Positions 1 through 9,237 are shown, numbered from the stretch's first letter. The stretch: DNA of 64,000 bases from Rhodospirillaceae bacterium (GCA_008012315.1 SSEL01000001.1:62001-126000), one strand, 5' to 3'. A program made the numbers and translations. The notes: a model not told the origin generated them from the letters alone.

Positions 1-1
1 C

Positions 2-1018
2 ATGGCATCGCTGACCGTGGCCTTGCCAGCCGGCGCTGCACCGCGGACCATCGGTTTCTACATGGCGCAGGCCGGCCATCTGTTTGCCGATGCCGGGCTC
101 CAGGTCCGCTTCATCGCCGCGACCGACCGCCCGCCGGCGCAGATGCTCGCCGACGGCAAGGCCGATCTTGCGGTCGATATCATGTCCACCGCCTTGCGCC
201 TGCGCGAGGACGGGGCGCCGATCCAGCATATCGCTCAATTCTTTCAGCAAGCCGGGCAGGCGCTTTACTGCCGCCGGCCGATCAAGACGCCGGCCGATCT
301 TTCCGGCACCAGCATCGGCATCTGGCTGGGTCATCAGGAAAGTTCCTTCCATGCCTGGATGAACCGCCTCAATATCAGCACCTTCGGCGAGGAGAACGGC
401 GTCACCCTGTCGCAACAGGCCGACGATCTCCATGCCCTGGCCGATCATCGCCTGGATTGCATCACCTCGACGACCTATCTCATTCCCCGGCAGATGAAGA
501 TCGCCGGTCTCAAGCCGAAGGATCTGACGGCTTTCCGCTACGAAGATCTCGATGTCGCGACGCTGGAAGATGGCCTCTATGCCCGGGCCGAGGATCTGCG
601 TGATCCGGTGCGGCTCGATCTCTTCGCCCGCTTTTTGGCGGCATCCCGCCGCGGCTGGCGGCAGTTTCACGATAATCGCGGCGCGGCGCTCAGGCTGCTC
701 GCCCGCCTGCCGGCCGATACCGATCTGCAGGCGGCAAATCAGACCGGAACCGAACAGGCTGAAAAGACCCCCGGCAGGCCGGCCGACAGCCGGGCCGGCA
801 TCGATCGCGGCGCGCTGGCGGACAGCCTGAAAGCGGTGGATGCCCTGCTGCATGCCGATAACAAGCCGATCGGCAAGCTGGATCCGGCCGCCTATGATCG
901 CAGCATCAATGTGCTGCTCACCGGCGCGCCCGACCCGGTGCTGACCCGCGCCCCGGCCGGCGCCGTCAGCGATGCCGTCTGGCAGCGTCTCGGCGCCATC
1001 GACCGGCCGGAAAAATAG
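2..1018 (+). CDS. NMT1/THI5-like ABC transporter substrate-binding protein (5' partial)
   Basis: Periplasmic solute-binding protein of the NMT1/THI5/SsuA fold, which delivers pyrimidine precursors, sulfonates or similar small molecules to an ABC importer. The start of the translation has the family's opening strand and the pattern '[18 protein letters not shown]', followed by '[12 protein letters not shown]' and '[12 protein letters not shown]'. The listed ATG lies one base from the window edge and no signal peptide is visible, so the gene very probably begins upstream. The C-terminal third (residues about 245-270) is Gln/Thr/Pro rich and unlike the core. Partner permease and ATPase genes are not in the window. 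The fold assignment is fairly safe; the ligand cannot be told. Confidence 0.75.
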   Translation: MASLTVALPAGAAPRTIGFYMAQAGHLFADAGLQVRFIAATDRPPAQMLADGKADLAVDIMSTALRLREDGAPIQHIAQFFQQAGQALYCRRPIKTPADLSGTSIGIWLGHQESSFHAWMNRLNISTFGEENGVTLSQQADDLHALADHRLDCITSTTYLIPRQMKIAGLKPKDLTAFRYEDLDVATLEDGLYARAEDLRDPVRLDLFARFLAASRRGWRQFHDNRGAALRLLARLPADTDLQAANQTGTEQAEKTPGRPADSRAGIDRGALADSLKAVDALLHADNKPIGKLDPAAYDRSINVLLTGAPDPVLTRAPAGAVSDAVWQRLGAIDRPEK

Positions 1019-1082
1019 CGTTGCCGGCCCGTCGCCGCTTTTGCCAGATCGCACCGCCTCTGCTATAACCCCCCTCGCCCGC

Positions 1083-1159
1083 GTCCCCGTAGCTCAGCAG
1101 GATAGAGCGTCGGTTTCCTAAACCGCAGGTCGGAGGTTCGAATCCTCTCGGGGACGCCA
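1083..1159 (+). tRNA. tRNA-Arg (anticodon CCT)
   Basis: A complete cloverleaf is visible. The acceptor arm GTCCCCG pairs with CGGGGAC, the D stem GCTC pairs with GAGC, the anticodon loop is TTCCTAA with anticodon CCT, and the T arm is GGAGG-TTCGAAT-CCTCT. The discriminator is G and the 3' CCA is encoded. It reads the rare Arg codon AGG. The first pair of the anticodon stem (T-C) does not match. The gene stands alone 64 bp after the binding-protein gene and marks the left edge of a lower-GC patch; tRNA-Arg genes are common integration sites. Confidence 0.95.
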
Positions 1160-1214
1160 ATTCCACAATCTGTTCACGATGTTGGGCGCCTTGGCAATGC
1201 GACTCGGGCGGCCG

Positions 1215-2048
1215 CTAGTGAAAGCGCGACGAGTGCCGGATTGCTTTTGCGTCGTTCCAATGTTGCAGCCTGGCGATTGGCCCGACGCCGGGCGCTCTAA
1301 AAAGATGAAAATCCGTTTCCACGATGAAATTTATATAACGCCTCGGCAGGAAGGATGGCCCGCGCGGCGAGACGCCGTGTACGGATATCGGAGAATTGAT
1401 AAAACAGACCAAGGTATTCTTATCATAGCCAACAGTGGACACTTTGCTGACGTCAGACGGCAATATCATGCGATTTACAAGGAAACGCGGCTCCCTTTTC
1501 CACGTGTAAAAATCAAGGTCGCCGCCCGCCGAGGTGTCGCCAGCTTCACGCATATAGAACAAGCCGGCCAATAATGTCTGCCGCTTGTCGACATGCGGTG
1601 TTTTTACGGACGATGTTTCACGGCTTGGCGTATTGATGACGAATTGGCACTCTAAACTGATATCCCTTTTGCCACTTGTGCCCCTGACGCCGACATCGAA
1701 GCCGGCTAACGGCTTTCCGATCCGCTTTTCAAGATTCGGATGCATCGCTCTAATCGCATCGCCGAACACCCGGACCAGCTCAATCCAATAATCATGGGAG
1801 GTATGTTCGGCGAAAAATTTCCGCCAATTCGAAGGGATCGCGTCGTGATTTAAGACATCTCGCGCGCCGAGGCGAACCGCTACATTGTCCGCGGTACGCT
1901 GTCGGCAATCCATCACCCCTTTCACGGGAAAGCTCCCTGACAAATCCTCGTACGCTTGGCTTGGGAGCGCATTCCGCACAACGACATGCGGAAAGGGATC
2001 TCGGACAACGGAATGCAGGTCCACCGCCTTGAGAACATTGTCTGCCAT
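1215..2048 (-). CDS. 2OG-Fe(II) oxygenase-like protein
   Basis: 277 residues. The sequence has the layout of an Fe(II)/2-oxoglutarate dioxygenase: 'TPHVDKRQ' gives an HxD pair (H152, D154), 'SVHGVSPR' gives the distal His (H224), and 'RRYINF' gives the Arg that would bind 2-oxoglutarate (R236 or R237). A 'GGDLDFYTWK' strand lies between them as in prolyl-hydroxylase-like folds. Relatives of this type often sit in polysaccharide or secondary-metabolite loci. The gene is visibly less GC-rich than its neighbours and lies between a tRNA and a broken acyltransferase, which suggests acquired DNA. The substrate is unknown. The long antisense ORF over its 3' end is a shadow. Confidence 0.65.
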   Translation of the reverse strand: MADNVLKAVDLHSVVRDPFPHVVVRNALPSQAYEDLSGSFPVKGVMDCRQRTADNVAVRLGARDVLNHDAIPSNWRKFFAEHTSHDYWIELVRVFGDAIRAMHPNLEKRIGKPLAGFDVGVRGTSGKRDISLECQFVINTPSRETSSVKTPHVDKRQTLLAGLFYMREAGDTSAGGDLDFYTWKREPRFLVNRMILPSDVSKVSTVGYDKNTLVCFINSPISVHGVSPRGPSFLPRRYINFIVETDFHLFRAPGVGPIARLQHWNDAKAIRHSSRFH

Positions 2049-2063
2049 TGGACGGTCCCTTCT

Positions 2064-2762
2064 TCATGAGACGCGGACTTCACCTGAGCGGACTATTAGT
2101 TCTGCCTGAGTTTGCCCCTTGCCCAGCGCTACTGCAAATGTGAAACGCAAAATTGAGAACCCAGATGCGGAAATCGCTGCCGCCGATATTGACGGAACGA
2201 ACTTCAGTCGCCATTCGGCAATCTTTGGATATCGCAGTTTATCGTAAAGGTCTCGGCTGATGAAGGCGAAGCCTGCGAAGCTTCCGGCTGCGATCCCTTT
2301 TCGAATTAAGGAGCTTTCCGAAGCTGACGAACCAAAGCCGGTAGCGGGGAATGCCGAATCAGATAAGCCACTGAGACGTTCGGCGGCCGTCTTGGTAAAG
2401 TGATCTGCGTCGACATAAAGCGGTGTTCCGTCGATTGCGATATGACAGCCCTTTTCTTCGCAGAACACCGGCGTAGGATCGATTACCGTGCCGCCAAACC
2501 GGATTGCCTCTTGTTTCAAGATAGCCAATGCCCTCTGTAGATCATGTACCGTTTCAAGGCTTGGATTTAGGTCGGGCGTTGGCTTCCTCAAACCAGCCTT
2601 CACCAGCGCATAGGGACACCATGTCTGGGTTCCGGCACATCCATCACAATGACGGCATGAATGTTTCGTTTGCACAGCTCATCGAGCGTCTGATGTAGGG
2701 ACGCGCGGACCTGGCTGGGAGGATCGGCGATTTTATAGGATGCCTTATCGAAGAAGAGGTCT
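2064..2762 (-). pseudogene. Degraded acyltransferase SGNH-domain remnant
   Basis: On the minus strand, the frame read from about 2762 gives 'ADPPSQVRASLHQTLDELC' then 'NIHAVIVMDVPEPRHGVP' and hits a stop. The adjoining frame (ORF ending at 2064) continues with 'PTPVFCEEKGCHI' and 'PLYVDADHFTKTAAERL'. Together these match the C-terminal SGNH domain of OafA-type acyltransferases, including the VPE segment and a catalytic DxxH (DADH). A frameshift near 2630 splits the domain, and an in-frame TGA at 2765-2767 cuts it from anything upstream; no acyltransferase-3 membrane part is found. The last 100 codons of the ORF resemble nothing I know. Reading it as a dead fragment is an inference from these breaks. 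Confidence 0.6.
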
Positions 2763-3032
2763 TCTCAGCCATATTCTGCGCTGAGCGCTTCTTTAGACCA
2801 TCGCGCGACCGGGAAGTTATGGACGAGCGCTTGCCTGGCCCGCTCCGCGGATCGAGACGGTTTCCCAACCGGCAGAGAATGGGTTATCATTTGATTCGGG
2901 TGCTGCCCGCGCCTCCCCCCTCCATCGGGAAAGTATCTGTCATGCAGGGTGCGTTGAAACGCTGAACCGACTGTTCGAGCATGCAGCATAAGGAGGGGTT
3001 GCGACCATCGCTCGCAATGGGAGGTTCTTTCG

Positions 3033-3746
3033 ATGAAACTGTCTGCACCCCTCTATCAGTTGAAGCGCAACGCAAGGCTCCTGTCACGCGACGCGGCTAT
3101 TCCGCTGCACGACGCGCTTGACCGCATGGCGGCTGAAGAAGGCTTCGGCAGCTGGAGTTTGCTTGTCGCAAAACGCGCCGCATCCGGACCGGCGAGCAAA
3201 TTGTTCCCCCGGCTGCAGCCAGGCGATCTCGTCCTGGTCGGTGCGCGCCCGGGCCAGGGAAAAACGCTTATCTGCCTGGAACTTGCCATAGAAGCCATGA
3301 AGGCCGGCCATCGCAGCCTGTTCTTCACGCTGGAATATACGAAGAGAGATGTTTCCGAGCGGTTCCGCGATCTCGGTGCTGACCAGGCCCGGTTCGAGAC
3401 GCTGTTCACCGTGGACTGCTCCGATGCCATCAATGCCGGCCATATCATCGAGCGCATGGGCGCGATGCCACGCGGCACCCTGGCGGTCGTCGATTATCTG
3501 CAACTGCTCGATCAGCGGCGGGACAGTCCATCCCTGATGGCGCAGATCCGCGCGCTGAAATCCTTTGCGCGCGACAGGGGGCTGATCATGGTTTTCAGTT
3601 CCCAGATCGATCGATCTTACGATCCCGCCATGAGATCTCTTCCCGATCTCGGCGATGTCAGGCTGCCCAATCGCTTGGATTTGACCCTGTTCAGCAAGGC
3701 CTGCTTCCTGAACGGCGGGGATGTTCAGTTTCGCGCCACCGGCTGA
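3033..3746 (+). CDS. Solo DnaB-like (RecA-fold) ATPase
   Basis: 237 residues. Walker A is 'GARPGQGKT' near residue 70, Walker B is 'LAVVDYLQLL' near residue 150, and 'MVFSSQIDRSYD' corresponds to the DnaB H3-like region. It matches the C-terminal helicase domain of replicative DnaB but lacks the N-terminal primase-interaction domain and the linker helix; a short helical N-terminus (about 60 residues) replaces them. Such stand-alone proteins occur in many Alphaproteobacteria under the label DNA helicase. GGGAGG lies 9 bases before the ATG. It may be a repair or replication accessory ATPase; ring formation or unwinding is unproven. Confidence 0.7.
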   Translation: MKLSAPLYQLKRNARLLSRDAAIPLHDALDRMAAEEGFGSWSLLVAKRAASGPASKLFPRLQPGDLVLVGARPGQGKTLICLELAIEAMKAGHRSLFFTLEYTKRDVSERFRDLGADQARFETLFTVDCSDAINAGHIIERMGAMPRGTLAVVDYLQLLDQRRDSPSLMAQIRALKSFARDRGLIMVFSSQIDRSYDPAMRSLPDLGDVRLPNRLDLTLFSKACFLNGGDVQFRATG

Positions 3747-3936
3747 CGGCGCTCCTGCCGCCTCCTGCGCTTCGCGCGTCACGGCTGCGAATGTGCCCGC
3801 GCAGATAAAAGATATTCGGTAACTTTCCTTTTATTTTCAATAAATTATAAGCGAATAAATTTGTTATACAGCGCATGATCGTGATACCCCGGTCGAGCTG
3901 TTTGGCCAGTCGCGCCGAATAAGCGGGGGCATCATC

Positions 3937-4350
3937 ATGCATGGACAGGCACGAGCCGCAAAAGACGGTGTGTGGTTCCGGCAATATCGCTGGGAACTCA
4001 CCGCGCTCGCCGTGATTGCGGCACTGGGTATTTTCATCGGCTGGGTGACACGGTCGGTACCGCCGGAAGCCGATGACGTGCTTTCCGCCTTGCATGAATA
4101 TGCAGCACTCTCCGGCGATTCCGCCTATGGCCCACCGCCGGCCATGCCGGCCGAGATGACATTGGGGGAGGTCGCCGCGCGCACCAGGGATGTGCAGCTT
4201 CTAAGCACGGAACAGCAAGGCGATCATTGGTTGGCGAATGTCGATCTGCTGACGACCTGGACCAATAACGAATTCATTCATCTCGAATTGCAACTCAAGC
4301 TGCGCCAGAAGGGCGTGAGCTGGATCATCACCGACGCCCGCCGCATCTGA
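3937..4350 (+). CDS. Small membrane-anchored hypothetical protein
   Basis: 137 residues, not recognised. It has a short cytoplasmic N-terminus, one membrane helix at about residues 20-40 ('LTALAVIAALGIFIGWV'), then a periplasmic domain of about 95 residues. Two strands near the C-terminus ('WLANVDLLTTWTNNEF', 'LQLKLRQKGVSWII') suggest a small beta-rich fold. The stretch before it is AT-rich, consistent with a promoter. It is convergent with the betaine transporter permease gene and probably not part of that operon. Confidence 0.6.
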   Translation: MHGQARAAKDGVWFRQYRWELTALAVIAALGIFIGWVTRSVPPEADDVLSALHEYAALSGDSAYGPPPAMPAEMTLGEVAARTRDVQLLSTEQQGDHWLANVDLLTTWTNNEFIHLELQLKLRQKGVSWIITDARRI

Positions 4351-4378
4351 GGCTGTATGGCCCCTTGACCGCCCGCAT

Positions 4379-6472
4379 TTACACGATGCCCAGGGCCGTT
4401 TTACGGTTTGCGGCAGCGGCGCGCAGGATGCGATCGGCGATCATGCCGATCAAAGCCAGGCTGAGGCCGGCGATCACCCCCATGCCGGGATCGTTCTTGC
4501 CGAGGCCGATATAAATCTGCTGGCCCAGGCCGTCGGTGCCGACCAGCGAGGCGATCACCAGCATGCCCATGGCGAACAGGATCGTCTGGTTGATGCCAAG
4601 GAGGATTTCCGGAAAGGCATTGGGCAGTTTCACCTGCCAGAGAATCTGCGACCTGGTGCAGCCCATCGCCGTCGCCGCTTCGATCTGCGCGGCCGGAACC
4701 TGGCGCAGGCCGTGCTCGGTATAACGGATCGCCGGCACCACGGCGTAGAGGATGATGGCCAGCAAGCCGGTGAAATCGCCGACACCGAAGAACATCAGCA
4801 CCGGGATCAGGAAGACGAATTGCGGAATCGTCTGCAGCGTATCGTTGACCTGCCGCAGGACCGCCGATGCCCCATCCGATGCAGCGCCCCAGATACCAAG
4901 CGCCACGCCGATGACGATCGACAGGGTGACGGCACTGGCGCAGAGATAGACGGAGATCATCGCCTGCTGCCATTGCCCGGCGAGCAGAATAAAGACCTGG
5001 CTAACCAGCGCGAAGATCGCGACCGGCCAGCCCCCGCAGCGATAGGCGCAGGCGGTAACGAGGATGACGACCGCCAGCCAGGGCATGCCGGTCGTGCCGA
5101 CATAGAGGAAGCAGCCGATGACGAAGATCGCCGTGCCCGCGGTCATCGAGCGATAACGGGCAGCTGCCAGCGCAGCCGCCGCGAGCAGGGTCCAATAGGC
5201 GGCGATGACCGGCGGGGTCAGCGCGAAGCCCCAGCTGAACGGCGTGACGACGCGTTCCAGCCCGATCTTGACGGGCAGGATGGCGAAATACAGCAGGCTT
5301 GCCTTCAACCCATTAAGGAAAACGGCATAGGTCGAGGTCACATAGGCAAGACCGGCATTGATGGATTCGGACAAACCCATCAGTCGGCCCTGCGGCGTGA
5401 TCGACAGCCGGGTCATGAGCAAGCTGCAGATCGCACCCAGCATCACGGCACCGATTGCCGCGAAGAGGAAATCGCGGCGGCTGAGGCGATGCGCCTGGAC
5501 GGCCCCACCCTGGGGACCACCACCTTGTGCGGCATCGCTTTGCCCGGCCAGCCCCAGGGTGATGCGGTCGAGCGACATCGCCAGCAAGGCGATCACCAGG
5601 CCGGATAAGATGCTGTCACCGAAATTCGCCCGCCTGATATTCGACAGGACCTCCCAGCCGATATCGTTGAAGCCGCCGATGATCGCCGAAATGATGATCA
5701 TCGCGAAAGCCGCCATGGTGGTCTGGTTGATGCCGAGCTTCAGCTGCGGCATGGCCGAGGGCACGTCGACCCACCAGAATTGCTGGCCTGGCGCGCAGCC
5801 GCAGATCAGGCCGGCCTCGCGTATGTCGGACGGTACGCGTTGCAGGCCCAGCAGCGTGTTCCGCACCATCGGCGGCGCGGCGAAAACCGCGCTCGCAATC
5901 AAGCCGACCACCGGGCCGAAGCCGAAGAGCAGCAGGATGGGAATGAGATAGGCGAAAGTCGGGATGGTCTGCATCAGGTCGAGAACCGGATCCAGGATGC
6001 TGCGTACCGTGAAGTTCCGGTAAGCCCAGACGCCGAAACCAAAGCCGATCACCGCCGCCAGCAGGATCGCAATAGACACCAGGGAAAGGGTATTCATGCT
6101 TTGCGTCCAGTAGCCGGCAACCCAGATGTAAAGCAATGTGAAGAGGGTCAGCATCAGGCTGCGCCAACCGGCGGCCTGCCACGCGATCAGGGCGGATAAA
6201 AGGATGAAGACCGGCGCCGGTACCCAAGTGAGAAGCTGCTGCAACAGATCGAGCGGCCAGGTCAGGACGAGGCTGACGACCCGGAAGAACGGCTTGGAGA
6301 CATCGACGAAAGCCGCCATCGCCGCGCCGGTCCAGTGGGATAGGGGCATGACCCAGTCCGCCGGATAGGCAGCCATCCATGGCACCAGGGAACGCGCCAG
6401 GATGGCAAGGATAACCGCCGCGCCCAGCAGCAGAAACGGCGCCGGGTTTTCCGCCATCCCGTGCCGCTTCAA
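4379..6472 (-). CDS. Betaine-type ABC transporter permease, two fused ProW-like domains
   Basis: 697 residues with two copies of the ProW/OpuAB permease fold. Each copy has the characteristic 'QTIPxFxxLIP' segment and a coupling loop: 'GCAPGQQFWWVDVPSAMPQ' in the first half and 'AMGCTRSQILWQVKLPNAF' in the second. Both also have the 'LGINQT' motif. Usual ProW proteins are about 280-350 residues, so this chain could supply both membrane halves of the importer. The listed start is TTG, overlapping the ATPase stop (TTGA), with AAGG 7 bases upstream; an ATG at 6457 is the alternative. It is the last gene of the uptake operon (binding protein, cupin, ATPase, permease). Confidence 0.88.
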   Translation of the reverse strand: MKRHGMAENPAPFLLLGAAVILAILARSLVPWMAAYPADWVMPLSHWTGAAMAAFVDVSKPFFRVVSLVLTWPLDLLQQLLTWVPAPVFILLSALIAWQAAGWRSLMLTLFTLLYIWVAGYWTQSMNTLSLVSIAILLAAVIGFGFGVWAYRNFTVRSILDPVLDLMQTIPTFAYLIPILLLFGFGPVVGLIASAVFAAPPMVRNTLLGLQRVPSDIREAGLICGCAPGQQFWWVDVPSAMPQLKLGINQTTMAAFAMIIISAIIGGFNDIGWEVLSNIRRANFGDSILSGLVIALLAMSLDRITLGLAGQSDAAQGGGPQGGAVQAHRLSRRDFLFAAIGAVMLGAICSLLMTRLSITPQGRLMGLSESINAGLAYVTSTYAVFLNGLKASLLYFAILPVKIGLERVVTPFSWGFALTPPVIAAYWTLLAAAALAAARYRSMTAGTAIFVIGCFLYVGTTGMPWLAVVILVTACAYRCGGWPVAIFALVSQVFILLAGQWQQAMISVYLCASAVTLSIVIGVALGIWGAASDGASAVLRQVNDTLQTIPQFVFLIPVLMFFGVGDFTGLLAIILYAVVPAIRYTEHGLRQVPAAQIEAATAMGCTRSQILWQVKLPNAFPEILLGINQTILFAMGMLVIASLVGTDGLGQQIYIGLGKNDPGMGVIAGLSLALIGMIADRILRAAAANRKTALGIV

Positions 6473-7557
6473 GAGACGACCTTCATATGGCCGCCCGGGA
6501 GCTGGCCGCGACCTGAGGGCGTCCCGCCTCGCCGTCCCAGTATTTGCAGGATGCGGTTGAGCGTGACGATGCCAACCGGCCTGCCATCGGTATCGGCCAC
6601 GGTCGCGGCACTGAAATCATTGCCGAGGCTTTCCATGACCTGCTCGAGATTGGCGCTTGCCGCGACCACCGGCCGGGCATTCGGATGATCGCCCGGGGAC
6701 GGTAACGGCTCCAGGATATCAGCGGCATATTGCACCCGCGCGATCGGCACATCGGCGACGAACTGCGCGACATAGTCATCGGCCGGATTGAGGACGATCT
6801 CCTGCGGCGTCCCGACCTGCACGATGAAGCCGTCTTTCATGATGGCAATGCGGTGAGCGAGGCGGACCGCTTCCAGCACGTCATGGGTGACGAAGACCAC
6901 CGTCTTGCGCAGCTGTCGCTGCAGGCGCAGGAACTCATCCTGCAATTGCCGGCGGATCAGCGGATCGAGCGCGCTGAACGGTTCGTCGAGGAACCATAAT
7001 TCCGGCTGCACCGCCAAGGAGCGGGCGATGCCAACGCGCTGCTGCTGGCCGCCGGACAATTGGCGCGGATAGGCGTCTTCGCGCCCGTCGAGTCCGACCA
7101 GGCGAATCATCTCGTCGGCCCGGGCATGGCGCTTCGCCAAGGCGACGCCCTGCGTCTTCAACGGAAACGCGACGTTCTCGCGCACCGTCAAATGCGGCAA
7201 CAGGCCGAAATTCTGGAACACCATGCCGATGCGATGCCGGCGGATCTGGATCAGTTCCTTCGGCGAGGCCGCCAGCAGGTCCTGTCCGTCGAGCAGGATC
7301 TCGCCGGCTGTCGCATCGATCAGCCGCGACAGGCAGCGAATGACGGTCGACTTGCCCGAACCGGACAGCCCCATGATGATGAAGATCTCGCCTTCCTCGA
7401 CCTCGAAGGAGACATCGGCGGCGGCGGGAATATGCCGTTCGTCGCGCAACCGCCGGGCAAGCGCCGGCGGATCGATCCGATAGCCCGCCGTGTCGAAATA
7501 GACTCCCGGCCGGCGGCCATAGACTTTCCAGAGATTGCGGCAGGCGAGCTTGATCAT
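6469..7557 (-). CDS. ProV-like glycine betaine/proline ABC transporter ATP-binding protein
   Basis: 362 residues. Walker A is 'GLSGSGKST', the Q-loop follows in 'GMVFQNFGLLPH', the signature is 'LSGGQQQR', Walker B is 'LWFLDEPFSALD' and the switch His is in 'VFVTHD'. The long N-terminal lead before Walker A ('VYGRRPGVYFD...') and the C-terminal extension of about 110 residues with CBS-like sequence ('ATVADTDGRPVGIVTLNRIL') are typical of ProV/OpuAA, where CBS domains sense ionic strength. The C-terminus is compact and may hold only one clear CBS motif. It would energise the double permease downstream, whose start overlaps its stop. Confidence 0.88.
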   Translation of the reverse strand: MIKLACRNLWKVYGRRPGVYFDTAGYRIDPPALARRLRDERHIPAAADVSFEVEEGEIFIIMGLSGSGKSTVIRCLSRLIDATAGEILLDGQDLLAASPKELIQIRRHRIGMVFQNFGLLPHLTVRENVAFPLKTQGVALAKRHARADEMIRLVGLDGREDAYPRQLSGGQQQRVGIARSLAVQPELWFLDEPFSALDPLIRRQLQDEFLRLQRQLRKTVVFVTHDVLEAVRLAHRIAIMKDGFIVQVGTPQEIVLNPADDYVAQFVADVPIARVQYAADILEPLPSPGDHPNARPVVAASANLEQVMESLGNDFSAATVADTDGRPVGIVTLNRILQILGRRGGTPSGRGQLPGGHMKVVS

Positions 7558-7569
7558 CCGTCGATGGAC

Positions 7570-7968
7570 CTAGAATCGGTAATACTGCGTCTCACGCGGC
7601 GCATAGATCATGTAATACTGCTTGAAATGATCCAGGATATGCCAAGTGGTGGTCTGGTCGCGGGGGATGAAGAACAGATCGCCGGGCGCGAAGATATCCG
7701 CGCGCCCCGCCGCATCGACCAGCTTCAGCCGGCCTTCGATCACGATGCCGAGCTCATCATAAGGAAAGCTGATCGTTTCTCGGAACGGCGTGCATTCCCA
7801 GAAACCGACCTGCACATTGCGTTCGTCATTGTTATAAAAGAAATGGCCCTGCTCATCGGCCCGCCCTTCATCGATCCATTCGGGCTTGATGAAATCGGTT
7901 TTGACCAGCGGCAAGGTCCGATGCGCCGAAGGCTGCAACCGGATGAAACCCTTCAACGCATCGGACAT
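7570..7968 (-). CDS. Cupin-domain protein in betaine uptake operon
   Basis: 132 residues from the chosen ATG at 7968, which has GGGGAG upstream; the ORF-track start at 8070 lies inside the preceding gene and is rejected. The sequence is a single small cupin: 'FPYDELGIVIEGRLKLVDAAG', then 'FAPGDLFFIPRDQTTTWHI', ending in 'YYMIYAPRE'. It resembles EutQ-like cupins. The first motif has E rather than a clear HxH pair, so metal binding is uncertain. Sitting between the binding-protein and ATPase genes, it is probably co-expressed with uptake and may act on or sense the imported compound. Function otherwise unknown. Confidence 0.75.
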   Translation of the reverse strand: MSDALKGFIRLQPSAHRTLPLVKTDFIKPEWIDEGRADEQGHFFYNNDERNVQVGFWECTPFRETISFPYDELGIVIEGRLKLVDAAGRADIFAPGDLFFIPRDQTTTWHILDHFKQYYMIYAPRETQYYRF

Positions 7969-7999
7969 CGGTCTTGTCTCCCCTCGGATATAAGCAATG

Positions 8000-8992
8000 C
8001 TACTTCTGCGCGGCATCGATCCAGGGTTGCCAGACCGCCTGATGCTCGGCAATCCAGCGATCCGCGACATCTTCCACCTTCTGGCCTTTGCTTTCGATCT
8101 CGTAGGAAAGTTCCATGTCTTCCTTGTTGCCGATCTTGAAAGCCTGGATGAGCTTATAGGCTGCGGGCCACTTTTCCTTCATGCCCGGCCAGACCACCTT
8201 GACGATATCGCCGGCGGCCTCGCCGCAATCATAGGTCTTGTCCGAATTGGGACCCCATTTCGGATCGCTGTAGCAAGGATCGGCATATTTCGGCAGGTCG
8301 ACGACCTTGAGGTCGAGCTCGACGAAGATCGGATGCGGCCACCAGAAATAGACCAGGGCCGGCTTGCCGCTTTTCACCGAGGAGCGCAGCTCGGACAGCA
8401 TGGCGCCCTCGCTGCCACCGGAGACCGGCTTGAAGTCGATCCCCAGCGATGCAAGCCGGTCGGCGGTATGCATGTTGCCCCATTCAGGCGGAAAATCGAC
8501 CAGGCGGCCCTGCGGCATGGTCTCCGGCGTGGCGAAGGCATCGGGGCATTTCTGCAGCGCCTTGTAATCGGGCAGGCCGGGGCACAGCTTCTCGGCAAAG
8601 GCAGGATAGACCCAGCCGCCGCCGCCTTCGAGACCGGTGCTGCCCAGGCTTTCCAGCTTGCCGCTCTGGAGCATCGGCTGGAACCCTTCGCCGACATTGA
8701 CTTCCCAGATTTCCATGGAAGCGGTGAGTTCGCCGGCCGAAAGCGGCGTGAGCTGCGCGGTATAGCCCGCCGTCACATAATCGACGTTATAGCCCATCTT
8801 CTTCAGCAGCCGGCCGGTGATCTGGGTCAGCAGGTTCTGGCTCGTCCACTCGTTCATCGCCAGCTTGATGGGATCCGTCGATTCCGGAATGGTGGCGGCC
8901 GCAGCCTGTCCGGCCTGCAGCGCCAGCGACGCCGATCCCGCAATCAGAACGCAACTCAGCCACCGCCGCATGAAAGCTGCTGGATTTTTCAT
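8000..8992 (-). CDS. OpuAC/ProX-like betaine-type substrate-binding protein
   Basis: 330 residues with a signal peptide (about residues 1-33, ending 'QAGQAAAA'). The mature part has the OpuAC family pattern: 'DPIKLAMNEWTSQNLLTQI', 'MGYNVDYV' and 'SMEIWEVN', and several Trp residues of the kind that form the cation-pi box around quaternary ammonium ligands ('GGGGWVYP', 'VYFWWPHP'). ATG at 8992 has GGGAGAG upstream. It is the first gene of the minus-strand uptake operon and is divergent from the LuxR-type regulator, with a palindromic site between them. A methylated amine or sulfonium ligand is likely, but the exact one is not readable. Confidence 0.85.
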   Translation of the reverse strand: MKNPAAFMRRWLSCVLIAGSASLALQAGQAAAATIPESTDPIKLAMNEWTSQNLLTQITGRLLKKMGYNVDYVTAGYTAQLTPLSAGELTASMEIWEVNVGEGFQPMLQSGKLESLGSTGLEGGGGWVYPAFAEKLCPGLPDYKALQKCPDAFATPETMPQGRLVDFPPEWGNMHTADRLASLGIDFKPVSGGSEGAMLSELRSSVKSGKPALVYFWWPHPIFVELDLKVVDLPKYADPCYSDPKWGPNSDKTYDCGEAAGDIVKVVWPGMKEKWPAAYKLIQAFKIGNKEDMELSYEIESKGQKVEDVADRWIAEHQAVWQPWIDAAQK

Positions 8993-9156
8993 CTTACTCT
9001 CCCACGTTGCGTTGGTTTTTAGATAGCAGCTGGCGAACCCGATGACGGCAACGACGTCGAGCGGGCGTTAGTCATTGATCCGTGGTCCCACGGGATCGGC
9101 GCGATATGGCTGTTTCAGCCTAGCGGCGAAAGTCTGACATCGGGGTGGGCGCTTTT

Positions 9157-9179
9157 CCATGGACCCTTTAGGGCCCATG
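9157..9179. promoter_or_regulatory. Palindromic operator in the divergent promoter region
   Basis: CATGGACCC-TTTA-GGGCCCATG, a dyad with one mismatch. It lies 59 bp before the LuxR-type gene and about 165 bp before the divergent binding-protein gene. The same dyad recurs perfectly after the regulator gene (10083-10108), so it is probably the regulator's binding site. The 245-bp gap it sits in holds nothing else I can name. Confidence 0.6.
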
Positions 9180-9237
9180 CCGTAGCCTGCCAAAAAACCG
9201 CATAAGCGGCGCGTGTAGCCAGTTCGCGGGGGGACGG

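Noticed and set aside
966-1166. 66-codon minus-strand ORF
   Set aside because: Runs across the tRNA-Arg gene on the opposite strand; its peptide '[15 protein letters not shown]' is the usual tRNA-antisense artefact.
1179-1574. 131-codon plus-strand ORF next to the tRNA
   Set aside because: Antisense to the 2OG oxygenase-like gene, whose HxD...H motif is intact; no family match for the plus-strand peptide.
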